64,000 nt of DNA from positions 58,850-122,849 of the forward strand of contig JBFLWP010000012.1 of NCBI GenBank assembly GCA_040757595.1, read 5' to 3'. Source of the stretch: Nitrospirota bacterium (GTDB lineage: Bacteria; Nitrospirota; Nitrospiria; Nitrospirales; Nitrospiraceae). A program made the position numbers and the translations under genes. The notes under the pieces are model-generated. The model saw only the letters and a list, made by a program, of their open reading frames with translations. It was not told where the DNA came from and made no database searches. Below are positions 17,349-25,411 of the stretch, piece after piece. The first letter of the stretch is position 1; the number at the start of each line of letters is the position of its first letter.

Positions 17349-17906
17349 TTAGCAGCGGGGGCCGCCCGATCCCGTGTACTTGATGGCCAGCCCCCTGAGC
17401 GATTTGACCGTGACGTCATAGGGCACGGCCATGCCGCCGTAGCCGGGCCACATGCCCGGGTAGGGGCCGCCGACCCCATAGCCCATGCTGAAGGTCTCGT
17501 AGCCCGTCCCATAGCCGTAAGGACCGTAGGTCCAGCCCCCGAACCCCCAGGGACTGTAGGCGGTCTGGTAGGCCACCTGATGCTCGACCTGCTTTTCCGG
17601 CCTGGCGAAGATGACGGCGTCCGCTCCCAGCTCGGCTGCTTTCCGCAGGATCTTGTTCTGCATGGTCCCGAACCCGGAGGAGTCGTCATCCATGCTGAGC
17701 TCCGCCAATTGAGCGTGCGGGCACTTCGGCACCTGGTCCAGCACCTCCACCTCCTCGACTGAGGCCTTCGGCGGAAAGGTCGCGTTGGTCAGGCGCATCG
17801 TGTCCACGCCGGCGCAGCCGGTGAGTCCCGCGCCAAACAGGACGGCGAGGGCCGGCAGGATGCCGCCCGCCTGCCGAACGGCTCGTCTGGACCGAGGCCT
17901 TCCCAT
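17349..17906 (-). CDS. Predicted lipoprotein, LGADAVI family, Gly/Tyr-rich middle
   Basis: The 185-residue product has a lipobox LTGC, then EEVEVLDQVP, AQLAELSMDDDSSGF and KAAELGADAVIFARPEKQ, the motif order shared with two neighbouring lipoproteins. A segment rich in Gly, Tyr, Pro and Trp (SPWGFGGWTYGPYGYGTG) follows, then a beta-like C-terminus SLRGLAIKYTG, similar in position to AIRYVEG and AIRYKDG in its paralogues. GTG at 17915 overlapping the upstream stop is an alternative start. Confidence 0.72.
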   Translation of the reverse strand: MGRPRSRRAVRQAGGILPALAVLFGAGLTGCAGVDTMRLTNATFPPKASVEEVEVLDQVPKCPHAQLAELSMDDDSSGFGTMQNKILRKAAELGADAVIFARPEKQVEHQVAYQTAYSPWGFGGWTYGPYGYGTGYETFSMGYGVGGPYPGMWPGYGGMAVPYDVTVKSLRGLAIKYTGSGGPRC

Positions 17907-17911
17907 CCCCT

Positions 17912-18394
17912 TCACCGCAGGTACCGTTCCACGACCCGGGCTTCGACCTGCAGGCGCTTCCGCTCCAGTTCGTACCGCCGACGGCGAAAATCTTCAAGGG
18001 CTGCCTCGTACTCCTTCTCATGCGCGAGCCACTGTGCCAACAATTGCGGCTTCTGCCCCGGCTCGCCCTGGGCACGATGGAGCTGGTCCTGGGCAAGCCG
18101 GAAATGGTCTCGCTGGAGAGCCCACTGCTGCTGGTGAAGCTGCCACCCCGCCAGGTCCAGCGCCCGGATCTCGCGGACGGTCGGGTCGGGCGTGTCCGGC
18201 ATCCGCTGGAGCTCCGCGATCCGCTTCTCAAGCCCGCTGATGTTGGCGTTCAACTGATTCAAGTGCTGATCGAGCATGCTCACGACGACGTGCGAGGGAT
18301 GGATCTCGTCCCGCTGCATCCCGACAGGCCCCACACAGCCGCCAGCCGCCAGGATCAGGGTGGCGCCCAGCATCGCGATCGCTCTGTTCAACAT
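17912..18394 (-). CDS. Predicted lipoprotein with coiled coil
   Basis: The 160-residue product has a signal peptide and lipobox AGGC near residue 20. The mature protein is mostly helical and charged, with Gln/Leu-rich heptad-like stretches (LNQLNANISGLEKRIAELQ), suggesting a coiled coil. I recognise no family. It is followed by the lipoprotein at 17349-17906 with a 3-4 bp overlap and preceded by another 22 bp away, forming a lipoprotein operon. Confidence 0.72.
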   Translation of the reverse strand: MLNRAIAMLGATLILAAGGCVGPVGMQRDEIHPSHVVVSMLDQHLNQLNANISGLEKRIAELQRMPDTPDPTVREIRALDLAGWQLHQQQWALQRDHFRLAQDQLHRAQGEPGQKPQLLAQWLAHEKEYEAALEDFRRRRYELERKRLQVEARVVERYLR

Positions 18395-18416
18395 AGGACT
18401 CCTTTCTTTGCGCAGC

Positions 18417-18902
18417 CTATTGGCTCACCGGCTCCGCCCCGTCCTTGTACCGGATGGCGATTCCTGACAGATACAAGGTCCATTCGACCCGGTCGGTGGG
18501 GGCCTGCACGTAGGTCCAGGGATCGAAAAAGAACGGCACCCCGCTGCCCATCCCGCCAAAGAGCGAGCTCGACACCTCTGGACTGTTGGTGGACTGGTAC
18601 GTCTGTCCCAAGTCCGCCCCCTCGAGCACGTCCGCCTTACCCATGATCACGGCATCGGCTCCCATTTTTCCGGCAACCTGCAGGATCTTGCCTCGGAGCG
18701 CGTCCTCGTCGGCCGACTCGCTGGTCGCGATCAGGCGCGCGAGCTTCACGTTGGGCCTGACCGGCTCCCCCTGAAGCGCCGCGGGCGGCTGTCCGCCGAG
18801 CCGCGGCGGGTACGGCTCAAGGACGAGCGGCTCCACGTGAACCGAGACGCAGCCGGTCCCGCAGAGGAGCATGAGGCAGATCAGTCGAACATGCACACGC
18901 AT
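18417..18902 (-). CDS. Predicted lipoprotein, LGADAVI family
   Basis: The 161-residue product has a short signal peptide with lipobox GTGC, then VKLARLIATSESADEDALRGK, GKMGADAVIMGKADVL, and a C-terminal LYLSGIAIRYKDG. It is a paralogue of the products at 13949 and 17349. It begins the three-gene lipoprotein unit that reads toward 17.3 kb. No function is known to me; repeated presence near the cytochrome genes is the only context. Confidence 0.72.
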   Translation of the reverse strand: MRVHVRLICLMLLCGTGCVSVHVEPLVLEPYPPRLGGQPPAALQGEPVRPNVKLARLIATSESADEDALRGKILQVAGKMGADAVIMGKADVLEGADLGQTYQSTNSPEVSSSLFGGMGSGVPFFFDPWTYVQAPTDRVEWTLYLSGIAIRYKDGAEPVSQ

Positions 18903-19041
18903 TCGTCCAAGCGCGTGGTCGTGGCGCCGCCCGTGGAAGCGTTCTCATTGCGGAAGATTCGGCCGTCGCGAGCCGCGGATGGTGACCGATCTCTTGCGCA
19001 CCTGTCAAGGGAGCAAACGAGGTCCGGCGACGCCGCCAGCC

Positions 19042-19083
19042 ACTCGTTTCGAGTCGGCGTCAATGGCGTCAACGGTTTGACGC
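19042..19083. promoter_or_regulatory. Paired inverted repeats upstream of a sigma-54 promoter
   Basis: ACTCG-TTT-CGAGT at 19042-19054 and GCGTCAA-CGGT-TTGACGC at 19066-19083 are perfect inverted repeats about 90-130 bp upstream of the -24 box at 19175. This spacing suits enhancer sites for a sigma-54 activator. Which activator binds is unknown. Confidence 0.45.
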
Positions 19084-19174
19084 TTTCAGTGAGATTGATG
19101 GGGATCGAGGACGAGCGAGGGTCGGCCATTCAAATATTTCAACGAGTTGCGCAACAAGCCCGGAAGGATTGCGA

Positions 19175-19190
19175 TGGCACCGTTCATGCT
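19175..19190 (+). promoter_or_regulatory. Candidate sigma-54 promoter for the bactofilin unit
   Basis: TGGCACCGTTCATGCT fits the -24/-12 consensus (TGGCAC, 10 bases between GG and GC, ATGC for TTGC). The predicted start is about 55 bases before the ATG at 19259. The rest of 18903-19258 holds no gene. Confidence 0.6.
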
Positions 19191-19258
19191 CAGTTAATAA
19201 ACCCATGGTCTCGTTCAGCGGCACCGCTGCACCGCACCTACATCGGAGGGAGGCCGTC

Positions 19259-19492
19259 ATGCTTTGCACTCATACGCTGGAGACAGCCATCCTCGATCAC
19301 CTCGCCCGCCTGGGACCTTGCGGATTCGATCAGTTGGTGCGCGCCCTGCCCGCATATTCCTGGAACCAGATCTTCCACGCCGTGGACCACCTCAGCCGGG
19401 AAGGGGCGCTGAATCTCCGCAAGAGCTCCCGATTCGCTTACTCGATCTCGCCCGCCGCGCCGGGTACGGCCTGGATGGTCAGACACACGTAA
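19259..19492 (+). CDS. Small winged-helix-like protein
   Basis: The 77-residue product (TLETAILDHLARLGPCGFDQ onward) has helices and a C-terminal pair of strands in a pattern like a small winged helix: HLSREGALNLRKSSRFAYSI would be the recognition region and wing. The start at 19259 follows cggagggagg, a strong Shine-Dalgarno site. It sits 47 bp before the bactofilin gene, and both probably belong to the sigma-54 transcript from 19175. DNA binding is inferred only from the pattern. Confidence 0.65.
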   Translation: MLCTHTLETAILDHLARLGPCGFDQLVRALPAYSWNQIFHAVDHLSREGALNLRKSSRFAYSISPAAPGTAWMVRHT

Positions 19493-19539
19493 AAGCCTCA
19501 TTCGACACGGGACCACACAACCAGAAGGAGGGACGGGAC

Positions 19540-20040
19540 ATGTGGAAGAACGGGAACGGGGATGCGGGTGAAAAGCGGGGAAACGGCAGCCGGACGCTGC
19601 TCGAAGGGGACCCTTCCGAGAGCGCGAGCGGAAAGGGCGCGGATGTCATCGCCTTCGTCGGGAAAGGCGTGGAGTTCAAGGGGGTCATCCGCTACGACGG
19701 CACCGTCCGGATCGACGGGCAACTGGAGGGTGAAATCCACACGACCGGCGTGCTGTTGGTGGGAGAAGAAGCCATCCTCACGGCGTCCGTGAACGCCCGC
19801 AAGGTCGTCAGCCAGGGACAGATCACCGGCGACATCATCGCGACGGAGTCGGTGCAGCTCCTGGCACCGGCGGTCCTGAAGGGATCCATCAAGGCTCCGC
19901 TCCTGTCCATGGAGCAGGGCGTCGTCTTCAGCGGGACCCTGGACATGTCCCAGGCCGAGTCCCAGCCGGCCAGACCGCAGGCGATCGAGTCCGTAGCACC
20001 CATCAGGTCCGGGCCGTTCACCCGCCCGCTGTCAGGCTAG
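19540..20040 (+). CDS. Bactofilin (polymer-forming cytoskeletal protein)
   Basis: The 166-residue product contains the bactofilin core of short right-handed beta-helix repeats: FVGKGVEFKGVIRYDGTVRI, DGQLEGEIHTTGVLLVGE, then ARKVVSQGQITGDIIATESV and LKGSIKAPLLSMEQG. Both termini are disordered, rich in Gly/Ser at the front and Ser/Pro/Arg at the end, as usual. Bactofilins polymerize at the membrane and organize cell shape, stalks or motility machinery. Start ATG at 19540 follows agaaggaggg. A G+C-rich hairpin follows the gene. Confidence 0.92.
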   Translation: MWKNGNGDAGEKRGNGSRTLLEGDPSESASGKGADVIAFVGKGVEFKGVIRYDGTVRIDGQLEGEIHTTGVLLVGEEAILTASVNARKVVSQGQITGDIIATESVQLLAPAVLKGSIKAPLLSMEQGVVFSGTLDMSQAESQPARPQAIESVAPIRSGPFTRPLSG

Positions 20041-20573
20041 ACTGCCTTCGACTCCGGACCTGTGCGCCCATGAGGTCCTTGACGATAATAAAGGGGGGGC
20101 GGGGGATTTCCGGAGGATGGAAAGCCCCGCCCCGATGGGACGGCTTGCAGGCGTCCGTCCCCAGGAAGGCTGGGCGGCCTTCCTGCATTCATCCACGGTC
20201 TCCTCAGTTCCCATCGGAAGCATCAGAGACCTCTGCCCCACCCGTGTGTCCATCGCTGCGCCGCGAGACGTGACGGCGACCATGGCTTACCCCTTGAGCA
20301 AGCCCAGTACCAGTCGCCATCGTTGACCGAGCCGGCCCCGATAACCGGGCGCAACCGGCTGAATTGATGCGGAAAGCTTCCCGGCACGGCCAGGGTCAGG
20401 ATAGGAGAGAGAACCCGGGTTTGACGCGCATCACGGATACGAATGGATAAGGTATGTATCCGGGAGGATAAGAAGGGGAGCGGCGTGCGGTTGTCTTCTC
20501 CGAAGCAGCTTGCTACACTTCCGCCACCTTTCGGAGAGCTTCAACTCTCCTTATCTTGCGGGGCGAAGCCGGC
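20041..20573. other. Long intergenic region with hairpins
   Basis: A perfect 9-bp stem (GGGGCGGGG at 20096-20104 with CCCCGCCCC at 20125-20133) may end bactofilin transcription, though no U tract follows. A second hairpin, aggaaggc with gccttcct, lies near 20162-20183. A TTGACG near 20420 followed by TA-rich DNA could be a sigma-70 promoter for the activator gene, but no box is convincing. No gene is visible. Confidence 0.45.
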
Positions 20574-22472
20574 ATGGGTTCTCCGGCGTATAGCGGCCCG
20601 GAGCGACGCAAGGTCCAGCGCCTCCGCCGGTCCTTTCTCGTGCAGTACCGGCTCCGGGAGGAGCGCCGTTCCCGGCTCATCGGGTCGGGCAACGCCTGGG
20701 CCTACGACCTCTGCACCGACGGCATGCGTCTCCACACGCTCGGCCCCCTGCCCTGCTCCACCACCCTTTTGCGAAACGGCCGCGTCCAGATTGACTGCCA
20801 GGTCACCGCCCAGGATGGGCAAGACGCGTGGCTCACGGGACGGCCCGTGTGGATCGCGAGCCCGACCCCGGCTCACGGTGACGACGCGCATCAAACCTTT
20901 TACCTCGGCCTGGCGTTCAGCCACGAGCCCGGCGCCGGCCCCACGATCGCGCACCTGCTGAGCCAGCATCCGGTCCCGTCGAATCCGACCAGGGAGCAAC
21001 TGGCGTCTCTGCTGGAACTCAGCCACCTGCTGACCTCAGCGGTCGACCTGGATCACCTGCTGTACCTGATCCTGCAGACCGCGAATCGGTTGATGTGCAC
21101 GAACGCCTGCAGCCTCCTGCTGGTCGATCCGCTGACCAACGAGCTCGTGTTCAAGGTTCCGGTCGGACCGGCGAGCGAGCTGCTCAAGGAGATTCGCCTG
21201 CAGCCCGGGCAGGGAATCGCCGGCTGGGTCGTGAAGGAGCGCCGGCCCGTGCTGGTGAACGACGTGTCGAAAGATCCGCGGTTCGACCGCAAGGTCGACC
21301 AGTCGACCGGCTTTCGGACCAAGTCCATTCTGGCCGTGCCGCTGCAAGACCGCGGCCGGGTTCTGGGGGTCATCGAGGTCCTCAACACGGCCAAGGAAAA
21401 GCAGTTCGAGCAGGTGGATCTCGACCTCCTGTCGGCTTTCGCCGCCCACGCGTCGGTTGCGCTCCGGAACGCTCAGCTCGTCTCCACGATCCGCGAGGAA
21501 AACCGCTACCTTCAGGGGGAATTGGAAGAGCGTTACAAAACCCTCATCGGGGAGAGCGCCGCCATGCGAGACGCGGTGGCCCTGGCTCGCAAGGTGGCCG
21601 AGGCCCAGGCCACGGTGTTGCTGCTGGGGGAAAGCGGAGTGGGCAAGGAGATCGTGGCCCGCTCCATCCACGCCTGGAGTCCCCGGGCGTCCAAGCCGTT
21701 TCTCGCGGTGAACTGCGTCGCGCTCTCGGATCACCTGCTGGAAAGCGAGCTGTTCGGCCACGAGAAAGGCGCCTTCACGGGTGCGCACCAGTTGAAGAAG
21801 GGGCTCTTCGAGGTCGCCCACGGCGGCACGGTCTTCCTGGACGAGATCGGCGAGATGAAGCCGGAGCTCCAGGCCAAGCTGCTGCGGGTCTTGCAGGATC
21901 ACGAGTTCGAGCGGGTCGGCGGCACGCACCCGATCCGGGTGGACATCCGCATCATCGCCGCCACCAACCAGGACCTCCACGCCGCCGTCAAGGCCGGGCG
22001 CTTCCGGAAGGATCTCTTCTATCGGCTCAACGTCGTGACGATCGCGCTGCCTCCGTTGCGGGAGCGCAAGGAAGACATCCTCCCGTTGGCCACCTTCTTT
22101 CTCAAGCGGTTCCGCCGCGAGCTGATGCGCCCCCCGATGACGCTGTCCCGCGAGGCGATCACGGTTCTCCAGCGGCACGACTGGCCCGGCAACGTGCGGG
22201 AGCTGGAGAACGTGATCGAGCGGGCCGTGGTCCTGGCGGTCGGGGACACGATCCAGGCTTCGGACATCGCTCTGGGGGTCGCCAGCCTCGAGACGGCGCC
22301 CGCTGCCTCGCTGCTGGACCTGCCGTTCCACGAATCCATCAATGCGCACAAACGGGCCCTCATCCGCCACGCCATCGACAAGGCCGGTGGGAGCAAGGGC
22401 AAGGCGGCCCTGGCTCTCAAACTGCAACCCACCTACCTGTCGCGCCTGTGCAGGCAACTGGGCATTTCCTGA
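20574..22472 (+). CDS. Sigma-54-dependent activator with PilZ-like and GAF domains
   Basis: The 632-residue product has an N-terminal PilZ-like domain ([20 protein letters not shown], with [10 protein letters not shown] in place of the DxSxxG motif), a GAF domain (about 145-310, with [20 protein letters not shown]), a full AAA+ domain ([15 protein letters not shown]alker A, GAFTGA sigma-54 contact loop, FLDEIGE Walker B, R fingers in [11 protein letters not shown]), and a C-terminal Fis-type helix-turn-helix. It should activate sigma-54 promoters in response to a GAF ligand and perhaps c-di-GMP. It reads toward the microprotein gene, whose sigma-54 promoter is an obvious possible target. Confidence 0.92.
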   Translation: MGSPAYSGPERRKVQRLRRSFLVQYRLREERRSRLIGSGNAWAYDLCTDGMRLHTLGPLPCSTTLLRNGRVQIDCQVTAQDGQDAWLTGRPVWIASPTPAHGDDAHQTFYLGLAFSHEPGAGPTIAHLLSQHPVPSNPTREQLASLLELSHLLTSAVDLDHLLYLILQTANRLMCTNACSLLLVDPLTNELVFKVPVGPASELLKEIRLQPGQGIAGWVVKERRPVLVNDVSKDPRFDRKVDQSTGFRTKSILAVPLQDRGRVLGVIEVLNTAKEKQFEQVDLDLLSAFAAHASVALRNAQLVSTIREENRYLQGELEERYKTLIGESAAMRDAVALARKVAEAQATVLLLGESGVGKEIVARSIHAWSPRASKPFLAVNCVALSDHLLESELFGHEKGAFTGAHQLKKGLFEVAHGGTVFLDEIGEMKPELQAKLLRVLQDHEFERVGGTHPIRVDIRIIAATNQDLHAAVKAGRFRKDLFYRLNVVTIALPPLRERKEDILPLATFFLKRFRRELMRPPMTLSREAITVLQRHDWPGNVRELENVIERAVVLAVGDTIQASDIALGVASLETAPAASLLDLPFHESINAHKRALIRHAIDKAGGSKGKAALALKLQPTYLSRLCRQLGIS

Positions 22473-22577
22473 GCCAGCCCGGCCGGCACGTCGCATCGGA
22501 CGAGGAACGGGCCTGAGGCTCGGGGGTGAAGGAATCGCGTGCTGACGAGAGAAGGCAATGAGGACGGAGAGGGCAGT

Positions 22578-22643
22578 TCAGTCGGTGATCCCGCCCCGCA
22601 GGAGGATCCAGCCCAGGAAGGCGACGAGCATTGCGGTAACCAT
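22578..22643 (-). CDS. 21-residue single-helix membrane microprotein
   Basis: A 22-codon frame (ATG 22641-22643 to TGA 22578-22580) encodes MVTAMLVAFLGWILLRGG plus ITD: one hydrophobic helix with an Arg near the end. It is preceded by a perfect GGAGGT six bases before the ATG, and by a strong sigma-54 promoter candidate at 22694-22709 in the same orientation. These two signals at proper distances make real expression likely despite the tiny size. Such microproteins often bind and tune larger membrane complexes; the partner here is unknown. Confidence 0.6.
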   Translation of the reverse strand: MVTAMLVAFLGWILLRGGITD

Positions 22644-22693
22644 GTTTCGACCTCCGTGTGAATCCGGCCGACTTAGTGACGGGGATTGATTTC

Positions 22694-22709
22694 CGCAAGA
22701 TCGGTACCA
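22694..22709 (-). promoter_or_regulatory. Candidate sigma-54 promoter for the microprotein
   Basis: Minus-strand TGGTACCGATCTTGCG has the required 10 bases between GG and GC, a perfect TTGC -12 core and one mismatch in TGGCAC. The start point would be near 22682, leaving a 39-base leader with the GGAGGT site. Confidence 0.6.
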
Positions 22710-22766
22710 AGCCGGAACTCCCCGCCTTAATATTAGCTTCCAGGCATTAGAATCAATGAGTTAGAT

Positions 22767-22799
22767 GAGTCTTGCGACTCTTGATAAGCAGGTGGCGAC
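22767..22799. promoter_or_regulatory. GACTC inverted repeat upstream of the microprotein promoter
   Basis: GAGTC-TTGC-GACTC at 22767-22780 is a perfect dyad, with a further GACTC half-site near 22795. It lies about 60-100 bp upstream of the sigma-54 promoter, so it may be an enhancer site. Similar GAGTC/GACTC dyads occur before the multicopper oxidase gene. The surrounding 22473-22577 and 22800-22950 show no gene. Confidence 0.4.
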
Positions 22800-22950
22800 T
22801 CAAGGAACAGGGCCCCCGATTGCGCGGTTCTCGCCATAAATTGTTGCTCTTTTCACACAGACTAGAACATCGCCGACTTTGTCCGCCAGGCGGGATCGCT
22901 TCGGCGACGATCCGTCCGAACCAATCTCCTGGGCCGGACGAGGGGAACGA

Positions 22951-23691
22951 TCAGAAATGGATGGACAGGCCGGCTACGAACAGGACTGCGCTGTAAGTCC
23001 CCTGAAACAACTGGCTGGAGTTCGTTGGATCTCTGAAGTCAATCGTGGCCCGATTGTACTTCCCCTCTCCGAAGAGGGCGAAGTGCTGGCTGAACTTGTA
23101 GCGAAGCCCAGCCAGCGCGTTGAGCCCGGCCTGAGTCGTGCTGTCGGTATTGGGGGTAAACAACCCCAGGCCGAGTCCCGCGTAAGGCTGGAAGGAATCG
23201 CCAGGATAGCGCACGACCAGGTTCAACCCGATCGTGGTCATGTTGAACGAAGATTCCGAAAGAGTCCCGGTGGTCGTCGTACCGGACTGTGAACGGGTAT
23301 AGGTCTGGGCCTTCACCTTGAGGAGGCTCTGGTAGGCCTCGATCTCCATGCCGAGCCATTTCATCTCTTCGGAATAGACCCCCAGTTTGCCGCCGAAGAC
23401 CGGTCCCATCTTCAACGAGACGTTGGTGAGCGTCGCGCCGACGTTGCTCTGATCCCCTGTGAGTCCCTGCAGATTGGACGGGAAGGCGCCGCCCACCTGC
23501 CCCGCGATATACCACTCGGCCGAAGCCGGCTGGGCGAGGAGCGTCACGAACAGCGCGCACGACCAGACGACGAGCAAACGTCCCAAGCGCGGGGTGGGAG
23601 GACTCGCGGTGGAAGGGATCGTGCCGGAGGTGCAAAGGGAGCGACCCCGAGGTCGGAGGCGGAAAACCGAGAGGCTACCGGTCGCGCGCAT
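22951..23691 (-). CDS. Outer-membrane beta-barrel protein (OmpA/OmpW-like)
   Basis: From the ATG at 23691 the 246-residue product has an unusually long basic leader followed by a signal peptide ending QPASA|EWYIAGQVGGAFP. The mature part alternates strands typical of 8-stranded barrels: FGGKLGVYSEEMKWLGMEIE, FQPYAGLGLGLFTPN, LAGLRYKFSQHFALFGEGKY, and it ends LFVAGLSIHF with the terminal aromatic. Such proteins are structural or small-pore components of the outer membrane. It lies 50 bp after the pilin gene. The leader of about 45 residues before the hydrophobic core is long, so a downstream start is possible. Confidence 0.8.
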   Translation of the reverse strand: MRATGSLSVFRLRPRGRSLCTSGTIPSTASPPTPRLGRLLVVWSCALFVTLLAQPASAEWYIAGQVGGAFPSNLQGLTGDQSNVGATLTNVSLKMGPVFGGKLGVYSEEMKWLGMEIEAYQSLLKVKAQTYTRSQSGTTTTGTLSESSFNMTTIGLNLVVRYPGDSFQPYAGLGLGLFTPNTDSTTQAGLNALAGLRYKFSQHFALFGEGKYNRATIDFRDPTNSSQLFQGTYSAVLFVAGLSIHF

Positions 23692-23741
23692 TGGCGCAGG
23701 ATAGGGAGGCGGATACGCAGAGTCAAGCGCGAAGTCACCGG

Positions 23742-24254
23742 CTACTCCGCGTCGTTGACATCCGGTTTTCGCACTCCTTGCCCCCGGTCGTTGACATGCC
23801 ACTGGTCGAGGACGGCGTCCACGTCCAAATCGGCCGTGGCCGTGGCGGTAAACCCCGTCGGGCCGGAGGCCGACGGCACAAGCCCGTTCTCCGGCGTCAC
23901 GGGGCCGACGGCGGCCGGAATCTGCGCCTCGCCGGAGTCCTGTCCCTCTGCAGTGGTGCCGTGGGTCCGGTAGGTGTAGCGGTGGACCCCGTCGGTCAAC
24001 GCGAAGCCGATGTCGGAAAAATGGCTGTACCGGCCGGCCTCGGCGAAAAAGACCCGCTCGGCCGCGTAGATTCCCGCCAGATTGACGGCCGCTTCGGCTT
24101 GGTAGGTTCTCGCCCGGTAGGTGAGGAAGGCCAGAAACCCCATCCCGGCCAGGATGCCGACGATGACGATCACGATCAGCAACTCGACCAGCGACGCCCC
24201 GCGGACATCATGCCCCGCGCAGACGCCGTGACGACACGACCGGCGAGGACGCAA
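23742..24254 (-). CDS. Type IV pilin-like protein (prepilin)
   Basis: The class III-like leader ends HDVRG|ASLVELLIVIVIVG, with Gly at -1 and Glu at +5 of the cleavage site, and a long hydrophobic N-terminal helix follows. The head has GRYSHFSDIGFALTDGVHRY and ends near a conserved DQWHVND. No ATG is in frame before the leader; the most likely start is TTG at 24254, eight bases after aaggag, giving 170 residues with a 19-residue leader. It starts about 70 bases downstream of tRNA-His on the same strand. Assignment as pilin versus pseudopilin is open. Confidence 0.75.
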   Translation of the reverse strand: MRPRRSCRHGVCAGHDVRGASLVELLIVIVIVGILAGMGFLAFLTYRARTYQAEAAVNLAGIYAAERVFFAEAGRYSHFSDIGFALTDGVHRYTYRTHGTTAEGQDSGEAQIPAAVGPVTPENGLVPSASGPTGFTATATADLDVDAVLDQWHVNDRGQGVRKPDVNDAE

Positions 24255-24325
24255 CTCACGAGCTCCTTGGAAGGCGCAACCGGTGCGACGGACGTGCGGG
24301 CCGGAAAGGGATCCTGTGAAGCGTG

Positions 24326-24402
24326 TGGGGTGAGTGACGGGTTTCGAACCCGCAACCTCCTGGGCCACAGCCAGGCGCTCTAACCATTGAGCTACACCCA
24401 CC
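24326..24402 (-). tRNA. tRNA-His (GTG anticodon)
   Basis: Minus strand. Acceptor arms GTGGGTG and CACTCAC pair (one G-T), the anticodon loop is CTGTGGC in a CCTGG/CCAGG stem, and the T loop is TTCGAAA. The extra G at -1 (24402) faces discriminator C73, the identity mark of tRNA-His, and CCA is encoded (24326-24328). Confidence 0.95.
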
Positions 24403-24491
24403 ACTCAGGCAAGATGGCAAGAGGAAGCGTGGCGGCGAGTGATCTTAACAAATGGCCCAGATGGCCGCAAGTGCGGCCCCAAAGCGCCGTC

Positions 24492-24563
24492 CGTCAACCG
24501 CCATTCGTCATTGGTCACTCGGATGACTTGAGAGCGCCTTCCCAATGACCAGTGGCCGATGAC
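24492..24563. repeat. Dyad repeat, word family gtcattggtca/tgaccaatg
   Basis: Left arm 24492-24522 (words cattcgtcattggtcac) pairs imperfectly with right arm 24542-24563 (ccaatgaccagtggccgatg). It lies between tRNA-His and pyrF, ending 6 bases from the pyrF stop, where it could act as a 3' hairpin for pyrF. Confidence 0.65.
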
Positions 24564-24568
24564 CGGGC

Positions 24569-25285
24569 CTACGCTCGTCCGTCGAACGCCGCTTGCATTT
24601 CGGTCACGATGGCATCGGCCGCGGCCTGCGGATCGGCGGCGTCGCGGATCGGCCGCCCCACCACGAGATAGTCGGCGCCGGCCTTGATCGCCTGGGCCGG
24701 TGTGGTCGCGCGCGCGTGGTCGTCCACGCCCCTGCCCGCCGGACGGATGCCGGGCGTGACGATGAGGAGCCGGGGCCCGACCTGCTGCCGGATCGCCGCC
24801 GGCTCCTCCCCCGAGGCGACGACCCCGTCGCAGCCGACCTCCGCCGCCAGCCTGGCCCGCGCCGCGACCAGATCGGCCACGCTCCACTGGATGCCCATGT
24901 CCCGCAGATCGTTCCCGTCGAAGTTAGTCAACACCGTGACCGCCAGCAGCTTGAGCCGGGGCCGCTCGCCGCGACCCTGGACCGCCGCACGCAGCGCCTT
25001 GCGGTTCGCGTGCACGGTCAGGAAGTCCACGCCCATGTCCGCCACGCGCGCGGTGGCGCGCCGCACGGTCTCCTCGATGTCCAGGAACTTGAGGTCCAGA
25101 AAGACCCGCTTCCCCCGTGCGAGGGCCCGCTGCACGATCTCCGGCCCGGCCGCGGTGTACAGCTCCAGGCCGATCTTGACGAACCGGACACCCGCCGCCA
25201 CGCGGTCCATGAGCCGCTCGGCCTCGTCCCCGGACGGGACGTCGAGCGCCAGGATCAGCCGGTCTCGGGCGTCAATCTGCGTCAT
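24569..25285 (-). CDS. pyrF: Orotidine 5'-phosphate decarboxylase
   Basis: The 238-residue product contains LILALDVPSGDEAERL, the catalytic LDLKFLDIEET (Lys and Asp of the K-x-x-D-x cluster), VTVLTNF and a C-terminal LLIVTPGIRPAG with VVGRPI for phosphate binding. It performs the last step of UMP synthesis. I chose the ATG at 25285 because family members start a few residues before the ALDV strand; the frame is open 17 codons further. It is divergent from rpsT. Confidence 0.95.
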   Translation of the reverse strand: MTQIDARDRLILALDVPSGDEAERLMDRVAAGVRFVKIGLELYTAAGPEIVQRALARGKRVFLDLKFLDIEETVRRATARVADMGVDFLTVHANRKALRAAVQGRGERPRLKLLAVTVLTNFDGNDLRDMGIQWSVADLVAARARLAAEVGCDGVVASGEEPAAIRQQVGPRLLIVTPGIRPAGRGVDDHARATTPAQAIKAGADYLVVGRPIRDAADPQAAADAIVTEMQAAFDGRA

Positions 25286-25342
25286 CGGCGACTCCCTTAC
25301 GGTTCGCGGAGCATCCCCGGCTTCATGGCCCTCCAAGCCGGC

Positions 25343-25371
25343 TTGACCGGCTCGGGGCGCCTGTGTTACAA
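25343..25371 (+). promoter_or_regulatory. Sigma-70 promoter of rpsT
   Basis: TTGACC and TTACAA are 17 bases apart, with the -10 box ending 40 bases before the rpsT ATG. Together with the gagaagg Shine-Dalgarno site this is a credible housekeeping promoter. Confidence 0.6.
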
Positions 25372-25411
25372 AGGCGGCTCTTTATCACCAGTCACGTTTG
25401 GAGAAGGTCCC

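Noticed and set aside
20090..20140. Rho-independent terminator after the bactofilin gene
   Set aside because: The 9-bp G+C stem is real but no U tract follows in either clear direction, so I list it only as a hairpin within the intergenic entry.
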